Below, piece after piece: positions 13,630 to 24,200 of a stretch of 64,000 nucleotides of DNA. The notes below the pieces were generated by a model. That model was not told where the DNA came from. It saw only the letters and a program-made list of their open reading frames with translations, and did not search any database. Positions within the stretch are counted from its first letter, which is position 1. Each line of letters begins with the position of its first letter. The stretch is from Haematococcus lacustris (taxonomy: Eukaryota > Chlorophyta > Chlorophyceae > Chlamydomonadales > Haematococcaceae), in contig JASKMD010000008.1 in the NCBI GenBank assembly GCA_030144725.1, positions 332,290 through 396,289 on the forward strand. The letters run 5' to 3'. The translations under genes were made by a program, and so were the position numbers.

Positions 13630-14720
13630 TCAGCCAGACCGATCCTCAGCCCCCTCATGCTCTGCATACTCATGGTCTGGTTGCTTCATGGGGTCGTGGC
13701 CCCAGTTACGCAGTGAGCTGGTCCACCGGGAGTGCTCCAGCTCTTGCTCACTCTTGTTTGGCCTCTGAGCGGTGTGGCGCTTCACATAGCTGATCTGCAC
13801 GGCAGGCAGCCCTGAACATGTCATGTGTGCGGTGGTGGGCTGCATGGACACCCGGCCTGGCGATGCTGGCAAGCTGGCCATGCTGCTGGTGGGGCCACAA
13901 TGGTCTTTGCAGAGCGCTATTGCCTCGTCAAACCACGTAGTTGAACACCGTCTCACACATGCCACTGTAGTGGTGTACACTGTGATATGCTTGCATGGGC
14001 AGAAGCTGGTGGGCTGGGTGTTTCGCACCACTTTGTGCATGTGGTCCACATCGTCATCTGTAAGCTGAGAGTCCTCCTTCTTCAGCAGCTCCAACACTCG
14101 CCTGCCCGACATGTGACCCTGCGACTCCGTCTCCCCTGCGCCTCACACACTTGCATGTCAGGCTCTGCACCCTCCTGGGGCAGCTAGCCATGCAGGCCAA
14201 ACATTAGATGTGTAAATGTTGGGTATACAAGGTACATTGATGCTGTGAGGGCTGTAAGTATGCGAATGCGGCTATAACCCTAATAGCTGTATAGGGCAAT
14301 TGGAGTATGGGGCAATGACATAGTAGCTGTGTTGGCCTGTGTGTGTTTGCATTGTGTGCCTTGAATGTGTATGCATGGGCCTGTTTGCTTGGGCCTGGGA
14401 GGTAGGTGGCTAGAATGCAAGCGATGGGGAGGATGCAAACAAAGCATACTCAGGTAGGCAGGGACACAAGAGCTTTACCCACATGCCTAGACCGACGTAC
14501 CTGGCTTGACCTGACCCACGGACAAGGACTCTGGTGAGTGAAGCCACTGCATGCAGCACCCGTGGCACCCGGCGTTGGCGACCGGCGGCGCGTCACAACC
14601 CTGCGTCTTTGCGGGTTGCTATCTAAACATTGTCCCAGACTCTACCTGCTCGAGCTCGTCTGCGTCCATGTTTACGGCGCTGCGACGGAATTCGGCACAA
14701 GTCTCGTCACGATCCTTCAT
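13630..14720 (-). CDS. DUF3140-domain protein
   Basis: Three pieces match the small DUF3140 family, best known from bacteria and of unknown function. Exon 1 (14720-14646) encodes MKDRDETCAEFRRSAVNMDA, fitting the family start (DxxExxxEFxxAVNM). A middle exon (about 14131-14029) encodes ESQGHMSGRRVLELLKKE and LTDDDVDHMHKV, fitting the conserved SGRRIVEIL and LTDDDxxHMRKV blocks. The last exon (13794-13630) encodes ISYVKRHTAQRP and RWTSSLRNWGHDPMK, the hallmark C-terminus, with stop at 13630. The junction HKV|ISYVKRH is in phase. Exon 1 does not join the middle exon in phase directly, and the family's W-L-x-T-x-E-S segment is missing. Either a short exon in 14150-14640 escaped me or the gene is damaged. 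The middle exon and part of intron 1 are duplicated at 35163-35357. Confidence 0.65.
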
Positions 14721-15010
14721 CTTTACGACGCAAGAGCTCAACAGAGCGCTGCCGGACTCCGGTTTATTGACCGCAGCGTACTGGGACCGCAGCACGCAGA
14801 TGTCATACTGTCATTTAGTCGAGGGTCAAGCTTAGGGTTAAGCCAGTGTTAAGCAATGCAAAGGGCTTGATGCCCTCAACATGGAACAGCATCAGGTAGC
14901 CACTGGCCTGACCCTCAATAACCTGAACTCATCCCACATGACATGACACATGACATGACTTCGCCTCCCCCACGATACCCCTGCGGGATGATTAGGACGT
15001 GTCAGCTGCA

Positions 15011-15200
15011 TTCCCCTACTCCATGGGCAGGGGAAGCTTTATCTGTTGTCCGACTGGGAAACTGCGACCTACAGCCGGTACCAATACCTGACTCACTACC
15101 CCAACCCGCTTGCGAAGGCCAGGAAACCTATGTTGGCATGAAACACATGCTCTGATGTAAGCAACAGCTCAGCATTGCCTAGTGCACACATGCTACTGTG
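15011..15200 (-). ncRNA. Candidate right-end/guide-RNA region of family A
   Basis: About 190 bp downstream of the family A stop is conserved, in the same order, next to the copy at 27804-27990 and partly next to the copy at 33815-34008. It ends in a hairpin here formed by TTCCCCT (15011-15017) and AGGGGAA (15029-15035). In TnpB and Fanzor systems the omega RNA comes from the 3' end of the nuclease gene and the element's right end. That role here is inference from position, conservation and fold. Confidence 0.4.
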
Positions 15201-16300
15201 CTACAAGCTGCTGGGCTGTGGCCTTGGGGGATCGCTCTCACAGCTTCTTGAAGCCCAACGCTGGGTACTCCTTGCCCTGGGCAGGAAGTCTTCCTCGGTG
15301 TGGCCACCTGCACAGCTCCAGTGGGCGCCACTTGCTCTCCCCTGCCCGCTGGAGGTTGAGGGTTGCGTTGCAGTCCCTGTCCACCCATTTGCCAAGGTCC
15401 CCAGGGGTGGCCTGGGCCAGCCAAGGGCACCACATGAGCCCCCGCACTGGCGCCTCAAACCGCTTGCTCCAGGCTGACCGCAACAAGCGGTCCTGTACCT
15501 GACCCGGCTTGGCTGTACCTGCCGCCTCCTCCAACTGCATGGCACACAAGGCACACAATGCGCATGACATCCTTGGCAGAACTGGGGACATGGCATCTAG
15601 CAGGTCACATGTGGGGCAGTCATCAGCCTCTAGCCCTGCCCCTCCCCCCCTACCCTTGGCACTCCCACCTTCTTGAAGTAGCGCTCCAGGACCTTCTCCT
15701 GCGCGCCATGCAGCCTCATCTTCTGCTCAGCCCACTTGGGATGCAGGTACTTCCCCCACACTGCATCCGAAGTGGCCAGGGTGACGGCCACATGCCGCTG
15801 GATGGCCACCAGGGAGGTGCCTGCTGGGGTGGCTGCTGCCAGGTGCTGCAGCTCGAGCTTGATGTTGTCGTTCCACCGCTGAGTGTTGTGGCGAGCCTGG
15901 ATCAGGCCGCTGTCATGCTGCACCTGGCTCCTGGTCAGCTTGCTCCTGTAGAAGCCTTGCAAGCGGCCATCCGCAAGCCACACCCCTGAAGCTGCGCTGA
16001 CTGCCTGGATGGCCCCAAGGTCCAGCCCCATGCCCATCTGAGTGGCTGGGTCAAACTGGAACGCCCGCTTGTCAGCCAGGCCGCTACCTATGTCAGCTGG
16101 TTGGCGCTTGTTGCTGCTGCTGCTGCCAGAAGGGTCTTCAACTACTGAGCTGCTGCCTGAGGGGTCTTCAGCTGCTGGGCTGCTGGCAGAGGGGCCAGGG
16201 GGGTCTGCTGCTGGGCCGGCTGCTGGGCCGGCTGCTGGGCTGCTGCCAGAGGGGCCAGGGGGGTCTGCTGCTGGGCCGGCTGCTGGGCCGGCTGCTGGGC
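15201..16300 (-). pseudogene. Fanzor/TnpB-like family A nuclease remnant
   Basis: Reading leftwards from about 16300, the frame encodes Pro/Ala/Gly/Ser repeats (PAAGPAADPPGPSGSS type). Then comes MGLDLGAIQAVSAASGV, which I read as RuvC-I with its Asp, then RSKLTRSQVQHDSGL and HPKWAEQKMRLHGAQEKVLE. After a break the C-terminal frame (15591-15238) encodes RGLMWCP and WVDRDCNATLNLQRAGESKW, a RuvC-III-like DRDxNAALN block, then PLELCRWPHRG. Compared with the 34 kb copy, the segment before RGLMWCP is shortened and a TGA follows KKL. The ancestral stop is at 15203-15201. TnpB/Fanzor proteins are RNA-guided nucleases with a split RuvC site. The assignment rests on motif order, not on a search. Confidence 0.6.
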
Positions 16301-16777
16301 CTGCAGTCGGCCCAGGGCCGCGCCCCACCGAGCTGTGCAGATAGGATGGCCGCCCAGGCATGTCCAGGCTAGGAATGGATGTGCATACAGGACAAGGCCC
16401 TGTTGCGTAAGTGGCGGCAAAAGTGGCGATGATAGCCAGCTACTGTGACAGCTAGATAACCCCACCATATAATACGTACCCCTCCACAAGGGGGGATGTG
16501 TGCGAGCAAGAGCTATATGACCTCTAGCTGAATGCACACACGCCAGATTGGCGGAGCTGAAGCGGGGTTTAGGGTACACTAGCCTGTACAATACTACTGT
16601 ATTCACAACCGTCCATCCTGCCTGTGTTTGATATCGAATGTGTAAAGAAGCTACTTAACCCCTACCATTTACAAACACGATGTCCTATTTATATAGCACT
16701 ACATGCATGGTTGCAAGTCGTTGCTTGCAACTTCATGTCGCCTTTGAGAGCCCGAACTACTTGACGCAGACAAGGCT

Positions 16778-17288
16778 ATGCTCAAGCATCTAAAGCGCGC
16801 CTTTGTGCAGTTCACTCCCGGCGATCCTCGTTCTGCAAGTGCCCGTGAGCTCCTGCAGCGCCTAAACTCTACAGGCTCAAAGAAAAGCAACCCTGCGTGT
16901 AAGATTGAGTTCAAGATTGACGAGGATGCTGCTCCCGGCTCGTCATTTGTGGAGCTGCATTTCAGCGACGATGAGCAACGCAAGATTGCATTAAGCGCCA
17001 CTACAGTTGATGACATAGCAAGAATCATAGAGAGAAAGGCTAGCGCAATGGAGCTGGTAGCGTTGCTGAAGGAGGTATGTCTTCCACCCTCCCTCATTCA
17101 TTCCACTCTCCTCCATTCATTCATGTCTCGTGTATCCCACCTACATCCACCCACCCTTGCATGTGCAGGTAGGCTATGACCCTTGGAAACCTTCAAATCG
17201 TCTGACCAGTGTCGCTGCTCCTGCGCCAGCGCTTAGCAGAGAAGCGCTGCTCAGTGGAGAGCTTGGGAGTGTAGGCACCAGAATGTGA
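16778..17288 (+). CDS. MRPL53: Mitochondrial large ribosomal subunit protein mL53
   Basis: Two exons (16778-17074 and 17169-17288) give a 138-residue protein. The N-terminus MLKHLKRAFVQFTPGDPRSA followed by S-A-R-E-L-L-Q-R-L matches mL53, whose start is of MLKxL...V.F.P.DPR..S.REFL type. It also has the family's SNPxCxI/V strand after a thioredoxin-like first helix. The family adopts a thioredoxin-like fold without redox cysteines and sits in the mitoribosomal large subunit. Exon 2 adds GYDPWKPSNRL and a short acidic tail. The 94-bp intron has clean GTATGT and TGCAG ends. The length agrees with eukaryotic mL53 (about 110-140 aa). The gene converges with the phosphoglycolate phosphatase gene. 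Confidence 0.8.
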
Positions 17289-18057
17289 CGTGGGGTTCAA
17301 GGAGTGCACTCGCATATTGATGACACTCCCCAACGATACGAACGACCGTGCACTGTTACCAAGCTTCATAATGGCATGCCCTGGGTGCTCCTTTAGTGCT
17401 GATGCTTCAGATTGGCTAACAAACTTTACACACATGCAAGATCCCATGCATGCAAGGTTGTTCACCTAGCAGTAGCATACTACTCATGGAAATGTGTGCC
17501 AGAGTCTCTTCAACTCTAGACAGTTGCCCTTGAGCCTGAAGGGAAGCTCTTGCGTTGCTGATGTGGAGGTGTTTGAGTGTAGGTGAGCAGGCATGCGACC
17601 AGAGAGATCGTTGGCAGAATGTCCTACACAGCTGCTGCGTCTGGTCATTGTGCATGAAATGTGGCTGGCTTCACCCCCAAGGCAGGACATGTGAAGTGCC
17701 ATCCATGCCCCAATCATGAACCGCAAGGCTGCACCAGGATGGTAAGGTTGGGCCCAGCGCTTGCCTATCAAGCCAGCACTGCTGCCTGATCCTTGATGCT
17801 CAACAACTCAGACAGCTGGTCCTGCACAGGAGATGGCAGGCAGCAAGGGGGCTATGCGTGCACATTGGCAGGGCCTAACCCCCTCCTATTGGGCAGGACC
17901 CTGATGACTGAGCGGTGGGTATCAGGGTTGGCTGTGTGATCATGAGGCAACTACCTGCCTGCTGCATTAGAGCCCAGGCCCACCCCTAGCAACCAGATGC
18001 ACCACCGCTGCACAGTCCCAGCCAGCTGCACATGCCCTTGCTGACGCTCTCCCTCCT
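17289..18057. other. Convergent intergenic region
   Basis: 770 bp between the mL53 stop and the phosphatase stop. The two genes converge, so both 3' UTRs should lie here. No gene, repeat or RNA is visible. Confidence 0.6.
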
Positions 18058-20871
18058 CTATACACTCACCATGTAGAGGTCCGGGTGAATGCTGTTGCTT
18101 GGGCTGGTCAGGGTCTCCTCGGTGGTCACACCTGACAGTCACACCCACCACACTGCTGGCAGGCTGTGCAGGGTGGTGACCACTAGGCGGTGATTCCATT
18201 GACATCAGGCAGTTTGCATGCATTTGCCAGGCAAGAGGCAGGTTAATGAGCGGGCTGCTGTGTGCCCCTGATGACAAGTGCCCCTCAGCTCAATGCTTGC
18301 ATGCTTTTCAGGAAGATCCCAGCAAGCTAGGCAGCCCTATGTAATGCGCTGATGAGCACCGCCCCTGCAATGCCCCTGGTGCAAGCCACAACACGACAGG
18401 CTGCTTGTGACACTGCTAGGTGGTGCCAGCCAGCCAGCTGCCACACCACGCTTGCCAGCACCCTCACTCCTCTGGCTGCAGCTGTGCCCGCCCCCTCACA
18501 GCCCCTTGCCCCTCATCTTGCTTGGCCACCACAGCGCTAAGCTGGGACGAGGCAGCCAGCCAGTCAGCCTCCAGCCAGCCCTGAGGCTTCACCCAGCTTA
18601 CTACTGGCCAGCCCACCTGACAGCACCAGGCAGGTAGTGAGGCCTCCATTCTTGCCAAACATGATGTCGGTGTCCAGCCGGTCGCCCACCATGCATATCT
18701 GAGAGGGCTGCAGGCCTAGGCTGTGGGCAATGTCCTCCAGCATGAACTCTGACGGCTTGCCAACCACATGGGGCTCCTGCTTGGTGCTGCCCACAATGGC
18801 GCCAACCATAGAGCCGTTGCCTGTGCACGTCAAGTGCATTGCATGCAGGCGATCCAAGCCTCCATTGAACCACCTGCCTTCTGCTCCAGCCGCAATTGCT
18901 TTGTGGCAGACAGGCACCTCTACATCCCTTAGTACCAGCACCCTGCCCACTTGGAACAGATGCACTGCTTGAGCCTGCAGCTGACCAGGCCCCCACCAGT
19001 CAAGCCACGGCGCCTGGGGTGCGGCGCCCACCTGCCCACTCCTGTGCGTCCGTCAGGTGTGTGACAGCGTCCCTGTTGGTGGCGATGAACATGCAGCCCG
19101 GGTTCTCCCGGATGCACAGCGTGGCATACTGGATCTTGTAGTAGTTGATGTGGCGGTCAAAACCCACCACCACAGCGCCAACCTAGGGCAAGCAGGAGGC
19201 CGGATGGGGCAGGCTGGAGGGGTGGGGATGGTGAACACACCACATGCCCTGACAGCCATTGGAGGAGGGCAGGGGACCGCAATAGCTGCCCTGCAACGCA
19301 GCTCCTTTCGTGAGGAGAGGGATGTTTGATGCGGGTGATTGAGCTGGTGGTAGTAGGGATTGGTGGCCGCAGTGCTTCACTGCACAACACACCCATGGCC
19401 TGGTGAGCTCAGGCTGGTCACAAACTTAGATACTGTGAGTACACTGCTGCCCAGACCCACGCCACCCCACCCTAGCCCACCCCAATTTACCCCACACCCT
19501 ACACCCTGGCACTTGCCTGATCTTGTGATGCCCTGTCTGTCCACACTTCCCCTCCCTGGCTATGCTGCCCACTTGGCCCCTTGCTGTCTGTGCCTTGCAT
19601 CTGCTCTTGCTCACCTCCGGGTCATGGGTCAGCAGCTCCCCTGCCTTCAGCACCACCTTCTTGTCAGCATCAGCAGGGCCACCAAAGTGCTGGATGCCCT
19701 TGAGGTCCAGCTCCTGGGGCGCAAGCGTGGATAACAGAACACACTAATTGGCACTTGGCAGCTCAGCGCCACGCACAAACAGCTGGAAGCTGCCATGTGG
19801 ACAGTTTATTGGGCAGGAGGTGCACACGTCAGGCTTATGAGACTTCATCACAAGCATTACAGATGCAAGGCTTGGGGGGGTTCATCACAAGCACCCAGAG
19901 GCAAGGCTTGGGGTTAGGCTTGGAGCTGGTATCCAGTGCTCCCCTTCAGTGGCCTTGGGCCTGGCTGGAAACACCTGGCAGCTGGCCCCTTGTCCTGGAT
20001 GCTGCCCTTGCCGTGCATAGATCCCTGGGCCTCACCTGCTGAATGCCTTCCTCCCCAATCACATACACTTTCTTCTTGAAGTCAATGGAGTGAAGGTAGG
20101 CGGCTGCAGCATAAGAGGAGGAATATATTTCCTCCTGCAAGAGGCGTGCAGCACAGCAGTTCCTGCCTGATCTGCATGCTGACAAAGCCTGCTTATCTTG
20201 CACCCCATGCTGCCTGCATCAGCTGCATGAAGGAGCTATCACGTGTCTCTGCAGCCCCAGTAGATTGAATTCCATGCTTTGCGTGATTCTATGAACCAAT
20301 TGCTCACAGCGGTGACTTGCAGGCCCAAGCTTGTGAACTTGTTGAGGTAGCCTGCTCTGGACTTGGTGCTGTTATTGGTTACAAAGAACAGACGCTTGCC
20401 CTGCACAGCCAATCAGCGACACTGCACTAAAGCTCCAGCACATGTGACTGGGGTTGATGTGGAGCCCCCACCATGTTCCTCAACAGCTCCAGTGTCTCAG
20501 GGACGCCGTCGATGACCGAGTCCCCGCGCCAAATAACACCTGCGGCACCTCTGGGGAAGATAAGGCTGGATGCCGGGAAAGATGTTTTCAGTATTAACAG
20601 CACGGTGGGCACGAACCATCGCAGTCGAATATGAAGCACTCGACCTTGTTCACAAGGGCTAACTTGTCTGAATCGTTAGCTCTGCGAGATGCTGCAAGGG
20701 GAGCGCGGGCCAGTAACCAAAGCGTCTTGATGTGACGCTACAGCAAGAGCGTCGCGCACCGTGGGCCATCACGGCGAGCCTCGAGCGGGACGTGGCGCTG
20801 GGAGCACGCACGGGCCTAGCTACATTTGCGCGCAACTGGGACTGCCCAGGTAGCGCTGCCCGTGCGTGCAT
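18058..20871 (-). CDS. PGP1: Phosphoglycolate phosphatase, HAD family, chloroplast
   Basis: Nine exons on the minus strand join in phase: 20871-20742, 20691-20617, 20539-20472, 20400-20308, 20134-20036, 19713-19615, 19182-19032, 18820-18617 and 18131-18058 (993 nt, 330 aa). The enzyme splits 2-phosphoglycolate to glycolate, the first committed step of photorespiration. HAD motif I is FIFDCDGVIW (nucleophile Asp of DxDG), motif II is FVTNNSTKS, the motif III Lys is in VVGKPSEFM, and motif IV is MVGDRLDTDIMFGKNGG. The cap region includes VYVIGEEGIQ. The C-terminus SGVTTEETL...IHPDLYMVSV matches plant and algal PGP. The first 43 residues are rich in Arg, Ala and Ser with almost no acidic residues, as in a chloroplast transit peptide. 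The first intron is only 50 nt. The 330-aa length is typical of algal PGP1. Confidence 0.92.
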
Positions 20872-21206
20872 AGCGGCGTTGTCCGGATGCTACCGGACTG
20901 GCATGCCTTGTTTACGTATGCCATGTTGTAGCTATAAACTGGACAAAAGATATCGGCTCGGGGAAGGGCTGTCGTATGAGTCAACCCTAGGGATCCCAGC
21001 AGCAGTACTGTGTGTTATCTGGAGGGCTATATACCATGATTCACAGTGCCTAATCCATTTAGATAGATATCGTGATTGTGATTGTGATGTAGAACAGAGA
21101 GAGAGAGTCTGAACTCACATTGGTTGCAAAACAGCCGGCCCAGTGCGCTGTACATCAGTGCGACAGATAATCCCCAAACCCTGCTTTGAGTTCCCGCCTC
21201 GGTTGT
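20872..21206. other. Intergenic between two minus-strand genes
   Basis: 335 bp between the phosphatase ATG and the stop of the protease gene. It presumably holds the phosphatase promoter and the protease 3' UTR. A (GATTGT)n-like stretch with (GA)n lies at 21070-21110. No other element is supported. Confidence 0.5.
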
Positions 21207-24200
21207 TCATTTAGGCTGAACACTGGACTCCGCGGCGATATCGGCACTGGCAGTAGGCGGCCACGCCAAGCCCGACTTGCGCAGGTCGGCGGAGCACAGA
21301 TGCGGCACGGAGTGCGAGGTCTGCACGTCAGCGGTGGCCCGAAGCGCCGCCTGTGTTTCCAAGATCACCAGCTCGTTGTAGTCTAGGTCAAAGCGCATAA
21401 ACGGCTGCGTGCAGCCGACAACTAGCTCCGCCAAGTGCCGCAGGTTGCGCACCGGCTCCCCATTGAACTTCAACAGCTGCGAGGAGCAGTCGCACATTCA
21501 GTTGAGTGGCAATACAATGCTGCCTAGGAGTTAGTGGGCGCAAGCAGTGCTGGTGCGGTGGCAGGGCCACAGGCGTTCAGGTGAGGCGACCCCGCTGCCA
21601 AACCATGACTTGCATGCAGTTCACAAGGTAAGGCAGCGCTAAGTCCTGTCTGTCTCATTGGGTGGGCCCACCGTCAGCTGAGCGGTTCCCACCTGCACGT
21701 TGTACACGTCCTCATAGCCTAGAGTTGCAGAGCAGGCCAGTACTTGGCTTAGCACAACCACCTCCTCGTCACCATTCCTGCGCACCAGCAGGCCAGCAGG
21801 TCAAGATGACCCACTGCAGCCAGCCACGGCCAAGAAACTATGGGCAGAGAGGTGTAGCATCATGCCTCATATACAGCATAGGGCTAGAGCGATAAGGCGG
21901 GAATAGTGACAGCTCCTGCGCTTGCTCCTGTTCAGCTGGCTGGCATGTGTGCCACTAAGTCCCATGCTGCAGAATCTGTCAATGCCCACATGGAGCAGGG
22001 AGCACACGGAGTTGGGAAAGTCTTGGCAGGCTATAGCAGGCCAGGTGTGGCCTGAACAGCCTGGCCCTGCCTCACTTGGGGAGGGTATGGAAAAGGCGGT
22101 CCAGCAGCCTGACTGGGGCCTCCGTGGAGTAGCCAGCGCCGTACCTGGCAGCAGCATACCACAACAGGGCGACCCACATCATAACAACAAAGTGCACATC
22201 CCAGCAGCTGCAGGCGCAGCAGTGCAGGCAGCCAAGGGCATCAATGCAAGGGAACAATGCAGCAGCAGGAGCACCAGCAATAGGAGGAGGGAATGCAAAG
22301 CTGGATATGCCTGTGTACCTGCTTCCAGTGCAGGATGTGATCCGCCTCAATTTGTGCAGTCATCCAGCCTGCCTGTCGTGTCATCATCGTGACTGATCCG
22401 TGACTGATCCGTGACTGATCCGTGACTGATCCGTGACTGATCCATGACTGATCCGTGACTGATCCGTGGCTGATTGTGACTGATTCGTGACTGATCGTTA
22501 CTGATCGTGACTGATTCGTGACTGATCGTTACTGATCGTGACTGATCTGCGACTGATCGTGACTGATGGTGAATGAGCAGCCTGACTGGACCGTGGGCCT
22601 TCCGTGGAGGGGGACAGGCAGGGGGTGCAGCCTCACTCTGACTGCAGGTAGGGCTCGCTGACCGGGGTGAACACCAGGCCCGCGACGATGAAGTAGGCAG
22701 GGTCCCGGTTATTGATGTGCGGTGGGATGAGCTGGTGGGGCTTGGACAGCCTGAGGGGTGCCAGGAGGGCAGGCAGGGCCAGCAGCACCAACATCAACGC
22801 ACCTACCACCAGACTGACTTTGTGGACGCTGCCCAGGTGCAGGGCATGGTCCATGCTTTTTCAACACACAAGGCTAACACACAGCAGCAGCAGGAGCAGC
22901 CGCAGCTGCAGCTGCAGCCTAGGAGGGCTGTGAATGAGAGGGTAGGCGGGATCTGCTCAGTGTATTGAAGCTATGGCATTGAGCGCAGCATTGACATTTG
23001 CAGCATGCGCAATCCCAAATCCTACCCTACTCACTTCACGTTGACGGTGTGCACCTCCCCTTTCCTCAGCACTGTCATCTGGCACTCATCGCCCACATAC
23101 TGCACTGGCAGGAGGGGGCACAGCTTGCACAAGGTATGGAGGCTTGGGAGCTGGGAGCTCGACATTGCACCAGCAGCTGTACATCAAACAACAGGCGGTG
23201 GTCAGGCCAAGCTCCGTGGCTCCAGGTCCATGCACCAGCAGCGCAGGGCCCAGGTAGGAGCTGAAACACTGTGGCCTGGGATCATAGTGCACAGCCAGGC
23301 TGTGCACTACACTGGCTGTGCACTACACCAGCAATGCACTCTATATGAGAGAGTGCGACTTCATGTTGCGACATGGTCACAGGCACCAAGTGTGTGACTG
23401 TTGTCATTGAGCGGGCCAGCAAGAGCATGGGGCTTGCCTTGTTTTTAGCAGAGAGCATGGCAGTATTACATCCTCTCACACACAAAAAGACAGGAGGATC
23501 AAAGTGAGCGTGAAGAGGGTGAGGGATGGTGGTGGCTCGCCTTGTTGGAGATGAGGTAGGAGAAGGAGATTCGCTCCCCGGTGCGAAAGGGCACAGTGCC
23601 GTCGCATGCAATTTCCAATCCGTCGAAGGACAGCAGCACATCGTCAGGCTGCAGCACGTTTGCGGCATCGCTGGTGGGGTTTAAGCTGCGCACTAACACG
23701 CCTGGGCAGGCAGCCACCGGGCAGGCAAGGCAGCCACCAGGCTGTGTGGTTGGGCCAGTGAGGGCCAGGGTGTGTGGCCTGTACTCCAGTGGCATATCTT
23801 ACCTAGCTCACCTCACCTAGTTCACGCCAAGGACCCCAAGGGATGAAAGCAATCATATGCACTGAAACAAGAGGTTCAGATAGGAATGCTGGAAGGGGTT
23901 ACCCCAGACTTGACTGGGCTGTGCCACCCTCACAGCTCTGACCCCAAGTTGCCACCCATGCCAAGGAGCAGACATGGGGCAGAAGCACACTGCAGCAGTT
24001 GCTTGCGTACTGTTGTCCTAAGGCTGCTTCACAGCAGCAAGACAAGCACTCCAGAAGCACGGTGCACAGCATCCGCACCTGCCCTCACCTTTCTGCCCCT
24101 TTGCCATGTGATACGCCCGCCGCAGCGCCTCACTTTCCATTCGCTGCCACACCATGCCCAGGGCAGGGAAACCCGTGAAGCCCTTGGTGCGATCATAGTC

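Larger units (their letters stand above)
14880..16620 (+). pseudogene. Fanzor/TnpB-like family B remnant, split by family A
   Basis: The left part (14886-15010) resembles the last intron and exon start of the family B copy at 42025-42160. It has the same ACATGACATGACACATGAC stretch in the intron and then the bases coding RDVSA at the RuvC-III motif. The reading then breaks off. The right part resumes at about 16305 with GPGPRPTELC, a stop in place of Y, and DGRPGM. It continues through a diverged C-terminal tail and 3' flank, fading near 16620 at GCCTGTGTTTGA. Between the two parts sits a family A remnant in the opposite orientation. Both parts carry stops and frame breaks, so this is dead. 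Confidence 0.6.

Noticed and set aside
22386..22572. CRISPR-like array
   Set aside because: Units are contiguous and 9-11 bp long with no spacers, and the host is a eukaryote.
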